DNA of 11,739 bases from Lysobacterales bacterium (GTDB lineage Bacteria > Pseudomonadota > Gammaproteobacteria > Xanthomonadales > Xanthomonadaceae): the NCBI GenBank assembly GCA_020442545.1, contig JAGRJX010000157.1, positions 1 to 11,739 on the forward strand, in the 5' to 3' direction. Position numbers and translations under genes: made by a program. Position 1 is the stretch's first letter. Every line of letters starts with the position of its first letter. Shown here in pieces: positions 1 through 7,823 of the stretch. The notes under the pieces were generated by a model. It made no database searches. It saw only the letters and a list, made by a program, of their open reading frames with translations, and had not been told where the DNA came from.

Positions 1-338
1 AACGGGTCTTCCTCGGTGTAGCGCGCGATGGCGCAGGCCTGCTCGATGCTGGCTTCAATCGACGCCGGATCGAAGTCTGCCGTACTGGCGCTGCCCTTGC
101 GCTGGCCGAAGTAGACGGTGATCGACAGACCGCGATCACGGCTGTGTTCCAGCGTCTCCACCTCGCCCAGTCGCACACCGACATTCAGCCCGAAGTCTTC
201 GCTGACGCCGATCTCCACCGCGTCCGCACCGCGCGCCTGGCAGCGCTTCAGCACCTCGCGTGCGCGCTCGGCCAGCGCTGCCGTATCCAGATCCGGAGCC
301 GCGCTGATCCTGGCGACCTGATTCGATTGCTTGCTCAC
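1..338 (-). CDS. pmbA: PmbA/TldE, TldD-partner metalloprotease subunit (N-terminal part, runs off the window)
   Basis: This is the first 112 complete codons of a TldE/PmbA protein, read on the minus strand; the rest lies beyond position 1. The block RKGSASTADFDP followed by ARYTEEDP (about residues 88-113) matches my memory of E. coli PmbA (RKGSASSTDLSP ... ARYTSPDP) closely. The preceding GVRLGEVETLEHSRDRGLSI also fits the N-terminal domain of the family. In the known E. coli system TldE pairs with TldD in the cytoplasm to degrade unfolded peptides, mature microcin B17 and process CcdA; the zinc site is in TldD. The start is GTG at 336-338, chosen because AAGGA on the minus strand (347-351) sits 8 nt upstream and no better in-frame ATG exists. 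The gene diverges from darP across a 56-bp spacer, the same neighbourhood as in E. coli. Its partner tldD is in this window at 1641-3083. Confidence 0.9.
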   Translation of the reverse strand, partial: MSKQSNQVARISAAPDLDTAALAERAREVLKRCQARGADAVEIGVSEDFGLNVGVRLGEVETLEHSRDRGLSITVYFGQRKGSASTADFDPASIEASIEQACAIARYTEEDP

Positions 339-394
339 CTGACGTATCCTTGCATTTCCTGTTGCGCCCATGGCGGCGACGTTCTCGAACTTCC

Positions 395-934
395 ATGAAT
401 TCTCACGACAAGCATGCCAATGGCGATCACCACGACGACGACACCGTCAGTCGCTCGCAGCAGCGCCGCGATGCACTGGCGGTATTCGACCTTGCCGACC
501 AGCTCGCCAGTCTCTCCAACAGCCAGCTCAACGCGTTACCGCTGACCGACGAACTGCGTGAGGCCGTCGAGGACACGCGGCGAATCAAGAGCCACGTGGC
601 CCGCAAGCGGCAGACGCAATTCCTGGCCAAGCTGCTGCGCCGCGACGAGGACAGCGTCGAAGCGTTACGCCGCGCCCTGGAGCACGACAAGGCCGACGCC
701 CGACGCGAAACCGCCGCGCTGCACCGCATCGAACAATGGCGTGAACGCCTGATCGACGAAGGTGACGATGCGCTCGGGGAACTGGTCGACCTGTGTCCGA
801 CAGCGGATCGCCAACGATTGCGATCACTGGTGCGCCAGGCACGGACCGAAAAACTCAAGAATCGCCCGCCGAGGGCGTTTCGTGAGATTTTCCAGGAGCT
901 CAAGCCGTTGTTTGAAGCACTGGATGCCGAATAG
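395..934 (+). CDS. darP: DarP/YjgA, ribosome-associated 50S assembly factor (DUF615)
   Basis: This 179-residue protein matches the YjgA/DarP family, whose E. coli member is 183 residues. Conserved landmarks are VSRSQQRRDA (about 18-27), a helical region with LPLTDELREA and RRIKSHVARKRQ (about 50-71), ERLIDEGDDALGEL (about 113-126), DRQRLRSLVRQARTEK (about 134-149), and the C-terminal PPRAFREIFQEL. DarP binds late pre-50S particles in the cytoplasm and helps 50S maturation. I chose ATG 395 because the acidic, histidine-rich opening (MNSHDKHANGDHHDDD) resembles the acidic N-termini of the family. A longer frame opening at 350 would add 15 unrelated residues. No clear Shine-Dalgarno sequence precedes 395. 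The gene diverges from pmbA, and its 3' end faces that of tldD across a repeat-filled 706-bp convergent spacer. Confidence 0.92.
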   Translation: MNSHDKHANGDHHDDDTVSRSQQRRDALAVFDLADQLASLSNSQLNALPLTDELREAVEDTRRIKSHVARKRQTQFLAKLLRRDEDSVEALRRALEHDKADARRETAALHRIEQWRERLIDEGDDALGELVDLCPTADRQRLRSLVRQARTEKLKNRPPRAFREIFQELKPLFEALDAE

Positions 935-962
935 CGGGTTCGCGCGTCGTATTCCCTAAGAG

Positions 963-1202
963 CAAGAGCTTTCCATCGCCTTTCAGGCGACCGAGCTACT
1001 TTTCTTTGCTTGTCCAAAGAAACAGTAGCCAAAAGAAAGGACACCCGGGTGCTGCGCCGCCTGCGGCGGTTCGTGTCGAGTGATCGGGGTTTTTCGACAG
1101 CACATCCCTGTACTGACGAAAAACTCGCGCGCTTCCTGCGCGCGATCCTGCGGACTTTCCGATAACACGCCGCCGCATCACACGGGACCCAAGAGCAAGA
1201 GC
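963..1202 (+). repeat. Structured intergenic repeat, copy A
   Basis: A 240-nt element beginning CAAGAGCTTTC. It is flanked by a perfect 12-nt direct repeat AAGAGCAAGAGC (958-969 and 1191-1202). It folds into successive hairpins: H1 TCGCCT-ttc-AGGCGA (976-990); H2 a 13-bp stem with one bulge, CTACTTTTCTTTG with CAAAGAAAcAGTAG (996-1028, loop CTTGTC); H3 CCGCC-tgc-GGCGG (1057-1069); H4 GTTTTTCG...CGAAAAAC enclosing CAG-ACA/TGT-CTG (1089-1124, one C-A mismatch); H5 TCGCGCGC/GCGCGCGA (1125-1145). The same order of hairpins occurs in copies B and C with different bases. The 3' third of copy A is the most diverged and lacks the CTCACCGCT-CCGAGGGGGCC block shared by B and C. It begins about 30 nt after the darP stop. 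I know similar repeats occur in Xanthomonadales intergenic DNA but cannot name a published family. Confidence 0.85.
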
Positions 1203-1215
1203 GACCCCATCCCAG

Positions 1216-1292
1216 CCTTCCCCTGCAAGCAAGGGAAGAAGTCAAGAGTGTCGTGCTCAGGCTTTGTCCCTTCCCTTGCTTGTAGGGGAAGG
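1216..1292. repeat. REPIN-like long hairpin (two inverted palindromic units)
   Basis: The arms at 1216-1238 and 1270-1292 are 23 nt each. They are reverse complements except for one position, which would be a G-U wobble in RNA. The loop is 31 nt (1239-1269). Each arm carries CTTCCC...GGGAAG, so each is itself a partial palindrome, and the pair resembles a REP doublet (REPIN). The complementarity extends outward less perfectly to GCAAGAGC (1195-1202) and GCTCTTGC (1305-1312). The hairpin sits at the centre of the inverted pair formed by copies A and B. The CCTTCCCC-GCAAG- type of palindrome is common in GC-rich proteobacterial intergenic DNA. Translated products of this stretch are not credible proteins. 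Confidence 0.8.
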
Positions 1293-1304
1293 TTAGGAAG
1301 GGCT

Positions 1305-1553
1305 GCTCTTGCCTTTGCTTTTCGGGCCCCCTCGGTAGCGGTGAGACGGAGACGATCAGGCCGCGTAGCGGGCGCGTGCATGGATGCACGCGCGTTTTCG
1401 TCAGCACAGGATGTGCTGTCGAAAACCCCGGCTCCGGCTCACGAACCTGCGAAGCAGGCGCGGACGCGGGGCGTCCTTCCCTTTGGTTACTTTCTCTTGG
1501 ACGAGCAAGAGAAAGTGACTCGGCAGTCGCGAAGCGAATGTCGAAAGCTCTTG
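1305..1553 (-). repeat. Structured intergenic repeat, copy B (inverted relative to A)
   Basis: A 249-nt element on the minus strand, with CAAGAGC (as GCTCTTG) at both ends: 1547-1553 and 1305-1311. On the plus strand its hairpins are: H1 TCGC-gaa-GCGA (1527-1537); H2 a 14-bp stem, GTTACTTTCTCTTG with CAAGAGAAAGTGAC and loop GACGAG (1486-1519, one T-G pair); H3 CCTGC-gaa-GCAGG (1446-1458); H4 GTTTTCG-t-CAGCACA-gga-TGTGCTG-t-CGAAAAC (1394-1426); H5 a perfect 10-bp stem GCGCGTGCAT/ATGCACGCGC with a 2-nt loop (1372-1393). The H2 to H5 stems are the best paired of the three copies. Its distal part has the CTCACCGCTACCGAGGGGGCC block (minus strand) also found in copy C. The open frames crossing it on both strands are artefacts of this repeat. 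Confidence 0.85.
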
Positions 1554-1584
1554 ATCGGGAAAGACCACGAGAAGAAGAGCTGGA

Positions 1585-1602
1585 CTCCCGCCTTCGCGGG
1601 AG
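1585..1602. repeat. Small REP-like palindrome
   Basis: CTCCCGC-cttc-GCGGGAG is a perfect 7-bp stem with a 4-nt loop, inside the context TGGACTCCCGCCTTCGCGGG. This matches the widespread proteobacterial palindrome whose translation reads roughly W-P-A-F-A-G. It lies 38 nt beyond the tldD stop codon on that gene's 3' side and could act as a weak 3' hairpin. There is no T-run after it, so I do not call a rho-independent terminator. The rest of 1554-1640 shows nothing recognisable. Confidence 0.75.
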
Positions 1603-1640
1603 CGACAAACCAGAGGCTTCCGCGCGTAAGGCGCCCCAAC

Positions 1641-3083
1641 TCATACCTTCGTGCCGCCCACCGTTAGACTATCGATCTTCAAGGTTGGCTGGCCGACACC
1701 CACCGGTACGCTCTGCCCGTCCTTGCCACAGACACCGACGCCTTCGTCCAGGGCGAGGTCGTTGCCGACCATGCTGATGCGACCCATCGCTTCCGGACCA
1801 TTGCCGATCAACGTGGCGCCTTTCACCGGCGCGGTGACCTTGCCGTCCTCGATCAGGTAGGCCTCACTGGCGGAGAACACGAACTTGCCGGAGGTGATAT
1901 CGACCTGCCCGCCGCCGAAATTGACCGCGTACAGGCCGCGCTTGACCGAGCGGATGATGTCCTGCGGATCACTGTCGCCGGCGCGCATGTAGGTGTTGGT
2001 CATGCGCGGCATCGGCAGGTGCGCGAAGCTCTCGCGACGGCCGTTGCCGGTGGGCTTCATGCCCATCAGGCGGGCGTTCAGGCTGTCTTGCATGTAACCG
2101 ACCAGTCGACCGTCTTCGATCAGCGTGGTGCATTGCGTCGGCATGCCCTCGTCATCAACATTGAGCGAGCCACGACGACCGTCCAGCGTGCCGTCATCAA
2201 CAATCGTGCACAGCGGCGATGCCACCTGCTCGCCCATGCGGCCGGCAAACGTCGAACTGCCCTTGCGGTTGAAGTCGCCTTCCAGACCATGACCAACCGC
2301 CTCGTGCAGCAGCACGCCCGGCCAGCCCGGCCCCAGCACCACCGGCATGGCACCGGCCGGCGCGTCGACGGCGTCAAGATTGACCAGGGCCTGGCGCAAT
2401 GCCTCGCGGGCGAAGCGTTCCGGACGACCACTGTCGATCAGCTCGCGATAGTCGAAGCGGCCACCGCCGCCACTGCTGCCGGCTTCGCGCCGACCGTCCT
2501 GCTCGACGATCACCTTCACGTTGAAGCGCACCAGCGGGCGCAGATCGGCGGCCATGATGCCGTCGGAACGAGCCACCAGCACGGTGTCCAGGGTGGCGGC
2601 CAGACTCAGCACCACCTGACTGACCCGCGGGTCGGCGGCGCGGATCAGCGCGTCAATCTCGTGCAGCAGCCGCACTTTTTCCTCGTTGGGCAGGCTGTCG
2701 ACGGGATCAATCGCCGGATACAGCGCACGGCCGCTACGCCGTGACAGCGCCTTCCCCTCGCCCGGCAGCGCGTCGCGTGCGATGCCACGCGCGGCACTGG
2801 CGGCGGCTTCCAGAGCCGGTAAACGCAGCTCGTCGGAATAGGCAAAGCCGGTCTTCTCACCGCTGATCGCGCGAAGGCCGGCGCCCTGCTCGATGGCGTG
2901 GCTACCGTTCTTGACAATGCCGTCCTCCATTGCCCAGCTTTCCTGACGGCTGTGCTCGAAGTAGAGATCGGCAAAGTCGATGCCGCGACAACAAAGACGC
3001 CCGAACAGGCGCTCCAAGTCGTTGCGGCCAAGGCCGGCCGGGGCCAGCAATCGGGATTCGGCAAGGGCGAGCGTGTCGGTCAT
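1641..3083 (-). CDS. tldD: TldD zinc metalloprotease subunit
   Basis: This 480-residue protein is the same length as E. coli TldD (481). The zinc-binding signature HEAVGH is at H260-E261-H265. The third zinc ligand expected for the family is C452 in GVCGKDGQSVPVGVGQP. Other family blocks are RSDGIMAADLRPLVRF (about 172-187), GGGGRFDY (about 205-212), GSLNVDDEGMPT (305-316) and PRMTNTYM (359-366). With TldE it forms the cytoplasmic protease that degrades unfolded peptides passed through the central channel. The start is ATG 3081-3083, giving MTDTLAL; a longer open frame back to 3257 would read through the heptamer repeat and the divergent promoter region, so I reject it. No strong Shine-Dalgarno sequence is visible. 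It diverges from liuC and converges with darP. All catalytic residues are present, so the gene looks intact. Confidence 0.95.
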   Translation of the reverse strand: MTDTLALAESRLLAPAGLGRNDLERLFGRLCCRGIDFADLYFEHSRQESWAMEDGIVKNGSHAIEQGAGLRAISGEKTGFAYSDELRLPALEAAASAARGIARDALPGEGKALSRRSGRALYPAIDPVDSLPNEEKVRLLHEIDALIRAADPRVSQVVLSLAATLDTVLVARSDGIMAADLRPLVRFNVKVIVEQDGRREAGSSGGGGRFDYRELIDSGRPERFAREALRQALVNLDAVDAPAGAMPVVLGPGWPGVLLHEAVGHGLEGDFNRKGSSTFAGRMGEQVASPLCTIVDDGTLDGRRGSLNVDDEGMPTQCTTLIEDGRLVGYMQDSLNARLMGMKPTGNGRRESFAHLPMPRMTNTYMRAGDSDPQDIIRSVKRGLYAVNFGGGQVDITSGKFVFSASEAYLIEDGKVTAPVKGATLIGNGPEAMGRISMVGNDLALDEGVGVCGKDGQSVPVGVGQPTLKIDSLTVGGTKV

Positions 3084-3089
3084 GAGCAA

Positions 3090-3116
3090 GGGAATGGGGA
3101 ATGGGGAATGGGGATG
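3090..3116. repeat. Heptamer tandem repeat in the tldD/liuC divergent spacer
   Basis: GGGAATG is repeated three times exactly (3090-3096, 3097-3103, 3104-3110), followed by a 6-nt variant GGGATG (3111-3116). It starts 6 nt upstream of the tldD start codon and lies within the 102-bp spacer shared by tldD (minus) and liuC (plus). On the minus strand it occupies the tldD leader, where the ribosome-binding site would be. Copy-number change would shift spacing in that leader by 7 nt per unit without affecting either protein. Confidence 0.9.
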
Positions 3117-3185
3117 GGAGTTGCCGGGCAGCGACCACCCCTCAACGCTTATCATGGCGACAGCTTCCGCCATTTCAATGCCGCC

Positions 3186-3986
3186 ATGCCAAACACCATC
3201 ACCTCGCAATGCGACGGCGCCCTGCTGCGCATCCACCTGAACCGCCCCGAGCTGCACAACGCCTTCAACGCGGAAATGATCGCCGAACTGACCGCCACGC
3301 TGCGCGAGGCCGACGACGACGCCGGGGTTCGCGCGGTGATCCTTAGCGGCAACGGCAAGTCGTTCTCCGCCGGCGCCGACCTCAACTGGATGCGCGGGAT
3401 GGCGGCATTCAGCGAGGCCGAAAACCGCGACGACTCGATGCGACTGGCGGAACTGATGCGCACACTTGACGGACTGTCGAGGCCGACCATTGCCCGCGTC
3501 AATGGTGCGGCCTTCGGTGGAGGCGTGGGCCTGATCGCCTGTTGCGATATCGCCATCGGCGTCGATACCGCTCTGTTCGGACTGACCGAAGTGCGTCTCG
3601 GCCTGGTACCGGCGGTGATCTCACCCTACGTGGTCGCCGCAATCGGCGCGCGCCAATCGCGGCACCTGTTCCTGACCGGCGAGCGCTTTGACGCCGCCAC
3701 GGCCGCGCGCATTGGTCTCCTGCACGAGACCGTCAATGCCGATCAGCTCGACCAGCGCGTCAACGCCATCGCCAGCGATCTGGCTTGTGGCGGCCCGGAT
3801 GCATTGAGCGAGGCCAAGCGACTGGTGGCGCGCATCGCCGCCGGTCACGACGACGAAGCAACCACCGACCGGCAAAACGCCGCCTTGATCGCCCGCCTGC
3901 GCGTATCGGATGAAGGGCAGGAAGGGCTGACCGCCTTTTTCGAGCGCCGGAATCCCCGCTGGTTAGCCGAAGCGGACCCGTCCTGA
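3186..3986 (+). CDS. liuC: LiuC-type methylglutaconyl-CoA hydratase (crotonase family)
   Basis: This 266-residue crotonase-fold protein would hydrate 3-methylglutaconyl-CoA to HMG-CoA in leucine catabolism. The first oxyanion-hole motif is SFSAGADLNWM (59-69); AGADLNWM is typical of LiuC-type hydratases. The second is NGAAFGGGVGLIACCDIAI (106-124). FGLTEVRLGLVPAVISPYV (131-149) contains E135, which aligns with the second catalytic Glu of enoyl-CoA hydratases. The first Glu position is Gly115, which I recall as normal for bacterial LiuC. The start is ATG 3186; the frame is open back to 2898, but that part overlaps tldD and the heptamer repeat and has no crotonase similarity. No clear Shine-Dalgarno is present. 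A generic enoyl-CoA hydratase is the alternative, but the next genes (biotin carboxylase, HMG-CoA lyase) favour LiuC. It is 23 nt from liuD. Confidence 0.88.
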   Translation: MPNTITSQCDGALLRIHLNRPELHNAFNAEMIAELTATLREADDDAGVRAVILSGNGKSFSAGADLNWMRGMAAFSEAENRDDSMRLAELMRTLDGLSRPTIARVNGAAFGGGVGLIACCDIAIGVDTALFGLTEVRLGLVPAVISPYVVAAIGARQSRHLFLTGERFDAATAARIGLLHETVNADQLDQRVNAIASDLACGGPDALSEAKRLVARIAAGHDDEATTDRQNAALIARLRVSDEGQEGLTAFFERRNPRWLAEADPS

Positions 3987-3994
3987 GTCCGCGA

Positions 3995-4003
3995 TGCGAT
4001 AAT
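3995..4003 (+). promoter_or_regulatory. Possible extended -10 just upstream of liuD
   Basis: TGC-GATAAT at 3995-4003 has the form of an extended -10 box (TGn followed by a near-consensus hexamer). A start about 7 nt downstream would fall at the A of the liuD ATG (4010), giving a leaderless transcript. This would fit the lack of any Shine-Dalgarno sequence before liuD. No convincing -35 box is visible, and the short distance from liuC means read-through from liuC is equally likely. Confidence 0.3.
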
Positions 4004-4009
4004 GCCGCC

Positions 4010-6025
<2,016 letters not shown>

Positions 6026-6047
6026 ACGAGCTGTCGCTTGATGTACT

Positions 6048-6289
6048 CAAGAGCTTTCGACATCCGCTTCGCGGCTGCCGAGTTCATTTTCTTTGCTTGT
6101 CCAAAGAAAACGGAACCAAAACAAACGACACCCCGCGTCCGCACCCGCTTCGCTGGTTCGTGAGCCGGATCCGGGGTTTTCGACAATTCATCCATGAATT
6201 GACGAAAACGCACGCACGTCCTGTGCGCGCCCCTGACGGGCCAATTCGTCTCCATCTCACCGCTGCCGAGGGGGCCAAAGTTCAAAAGC
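6048..6289 (+). repeat. Structured intergenic repeat, copy C, inside the liu operon
   Basis: A 242-nt element starting CAAGAGC (6048-6054) and ending in the near-match CAAAAGC (6283-6289). Hairpins: H1 CCGC-ttc-GCGG (6064-6074); H2 GTTC and TTTTCTTTG paired with CAAAGAAAA and GAAC (6082-6116, loop CTTGTC, small internal loop); H3 CCCGC-ttc-GCTGG with one mismatch (6144-6156); H4 GTTTTCG-a-CAATTCAT-cc-ATGAATTG-a-CGAAAAC (6176-6209); H5 GCACGCAC/GTGCGCGC with one mismatch (6210-6230). It retains the block CTCACCGCTGCCGAGGGGGCC shared with B. It fills nearly all of the 269-nt gap between the liuD stop and the lipoprotein start, ending 5 nt before that start codon. The open frame from 6022 through the repeat into the lipoprotein is fortuitous. 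Confidence 0.85.
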
Positions 6290-6294
6290 CCCGC

Positions 6295-6924
6295 GTGAAG
6301 TCTTCGGGCATATGCCGCGTTCTTCTTGTTGCCGTTGCGGTGTTTTCGCTGAGCGCCTGCGAACGTACGCGGTTTGTCGAAGCGCCGGCCGACGCGACGG
6401 GCTGCAGTCGCGAACTGGTCGGCAACTGGCTGAACGAGGCCAGCGACGACAGCAAGCTTGGGGAAGTCGCGGCAACGGTTTCCGGCGACTGCCAGCTGCA
6501 GGTCACCGAAAACGACAAGTCGCCGCCGCGCCTTTCGCCACCCACGCAGCTGCGTTCGGCACGCATCGGTGACATCGACGTGCTGTGGATCGACGCCGCG
6601 TGGGCAGATGCGGCCTTCGAGATCGAAGCCGATGCCATCACGCCTGCCGCCGACAGCAATGCGCACGACGTGTATGCCTACGCCTGGAAGCGCGACGGCG
6701 AGCGGCTGACGCTGACGGCGCCTGACCATGTCGCCCTCGCCCACGCCGCCATCGACAGCGACATCAAGGCGGAAGTGCTGGAGCGCGAGTACGAGCTTCA
6801 CGTGCGGGTCCGTGAGCCGCAGAAGGAGCTGGCGTCGTTGATCGCTTCCGGCAAGGTCTTCACCCATGCAGAAGGCGGTTCCCGTTCGCTGAACTTCGTC
6901 CATGGCGGGGACGACGAGAAATGA
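6295..6924 (+). CDS. Uncharacterised small outer-membrane-type lipoprotein
   Basis: I do not recognise this 209-residue protein. It has a clear lipoprotein signal: K2 and R8, a hydrophobic core (VLLVAVAVFSLSA), then lipobox L-S-A-C with the acylated cysteine at C22. Glu at +2 (E23) rather than Asp predicts export to the outer membrane by the Lol rule. The mature part has two cysteines, C37 and C66, that could form a disulfide. It opens with RELVGNWLNEASDD, like the starts of small beta-rich lipoproteins, then alternating strand-like segments and an acidic C-terminus. The start is GTG 6295, because it places the signal peptide correctly. The frame is open to 6022, but that upstream part is repeat C and would bury the signal sequence. 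No good ribosome site precedes it. Its stop overlaps the liuE start (ATGA), indicating translational coupling within the liu operon. I cannot assign a role in leucine use. Confidence 0.78.
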   Translation: MKSSGICRVLLVAVAVFSLSACERTRFVEAPADATGCSRELVGNWLNEASDDSKLGEVAATVSGDCQLQVTENDKSPPRLSPPTQLRSARIGDIDVLWIDAAWADAAFEIEADAITPAADSNAHDVYAYAWKRDGERLTLTAPDHVALAHAAIDSDIKAEVLEREYELHVRVREPQKELASLIASGKVFTHAEGGSRSLNFVHGGDDEK

Positions 6925-7811
6925 CCAGCGACTTCGTCCGCATCGTCGAAGTCGGCCCACGGGACGGCCTGCAGAACGAGAAGACCATCGTTGCCGCAGC
7001 CGACAAGATTGCGCTGATCGACCGGCTCAGCGACTGCGGCCTGAAAAGCGTCGAGGCCACCAGTTTCGTCAGCCCGAAGTGGGTGCCGCAGCTGGCCGAT
7101 GCGGCGGAGGTCTATGCCGGCATCCACAAGCGCGACGGCGTCAGCTATCCGGTGCTGGTGCCCAATGAGAAGGGCTACGAGCGCGCGCGCGAAGTCGGCG
7201 TCACCGAAATCGCCGTGTTCACCGCCGCCTCCGAAGCCTTCAACCAGAAAAACATCAACGCCAGAATCGACGAATCGCTGAAGCGCTTCGAGCCGGTGAT
7301 TGCAAAAGCCAGGGAAGATGGCGTGGCGGTGCGCGGCTACGTTTCGACGGTGCTGGGCTGTCCGTACCAGGGCGACGTGCCGCTAGTGGACGTGGTGCGT
7401 GTATCGAAGGCACTGCATGACATGGGCTGCTACGAGGTATCGCTCGGCGACACCATTGGCATCGGCACGCCGGCCAAGGCGCGCACGATGCTGGAAGCCG
7501 TCGCCAGCGACGTGCCGATGAGAGCACTGGCCGTGCATTTTCACGACACGCGGGGGCAGGCTTTGGCCAACATCCTCGCCTGTCTCGAAGCCGGCGTACG
7601 TGTCGTTGATTCGGCGGTGTCCGGCACCGGCGGCTGTCCCTACGCAAAGGGCGCAAGCGGCAACGTCGCCAGCGAGGACGTGGTCTACATGCTGCACGGC
7701 ATGGGCATGCACACCGGTATCGATCTCGACGCCCTGATCGCCACCGGGAACTGGCTGTCCGGCCTGCTCGGCCACGACACGGCCAGCAAGGTCGCGCGCG
7801 CCGCAGGCTGA
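6921..7811 (+). CDS. liuE: LiuE, hydroxymethylglutaryl-CoA lyase
   Basis: This 296-residue TIM-barrel enzyme would cleave HMG-CoA to acetyl-CoA and acetoacetate, the last step of leucine catabolism. It opens with VRIVEVGPRDGLQNEK, containing the catalytic R14 and metal ligand D15 (human R41/D42). SVEATSFVSPKWVPQLAD (43-60) is a family block. Metal ligands H206 and H208 lie in VHFHDTRGQ (human H233/H235). The lyase signature SGTGGCPYAKGASGNVASED (234-253) includes the catalytic C239 (human C266). The length matches bacterial HMG-CoA lyases. The start ATG 6921 overlaps the lipoprotein stop by 4 nt, so expression is probably coupled to it. Twelve nucleotides separate its stop from the next gene. 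All catalytic residues are intact. Confidence 0.95.
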   Translation: MTSDFVRIVEVGPRDGLQNEKTIVAAADKIALIDRLSDCGLKSVEATSFVSPKWVPQLADAAEVYAGIHKRDGVSYPVLVPNEKGYERAREVGVTEIAVFTAASEAFNQKNINARIDESLKRFEPVIAKAREDGVAVRGYVSTVLGCPYQGDVPLVDVVRVSKALHDMGCYEVSLGDTIGIGTPAKARTMLEAVASDVPMRALAVHFHDTRGQALANILACLEAGVRVVDSAVSGTGGCPYAKGASGNVASEDVVYMLHGMGMHTGIDLDALIATGNWLSGLLGHDTASKVARAAG

Positions 7812-7823
7812 TGTCGCTAGTCG

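Noticed and set aside
935..1640. Rho-independent terminators between darP and tldD
   Set aside because: Many hairpins are present, but none is followed by a clear T-run in either direction. They are reported as repeats instead.
427..1644. 405-codon minus-strand frame across darP and the repeats, and a 195-codon plus-strand frame at 1080-1667
   Set aside because: The first is antisense to darP and then runs through the repeats; the second lies almost wholly in the repeats. The translations are low-complexity repeat peptides of the kind often misannotated as hypothetical proteins.
2898..3185. N-terminal extension of liuC, and the matching extension of tldD to 3257
   Set aside because: Each would overlap the other gene and the heptamer array, and neither added segment resembles its family. 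The starts at 3186 and 3083 give standard lengths.
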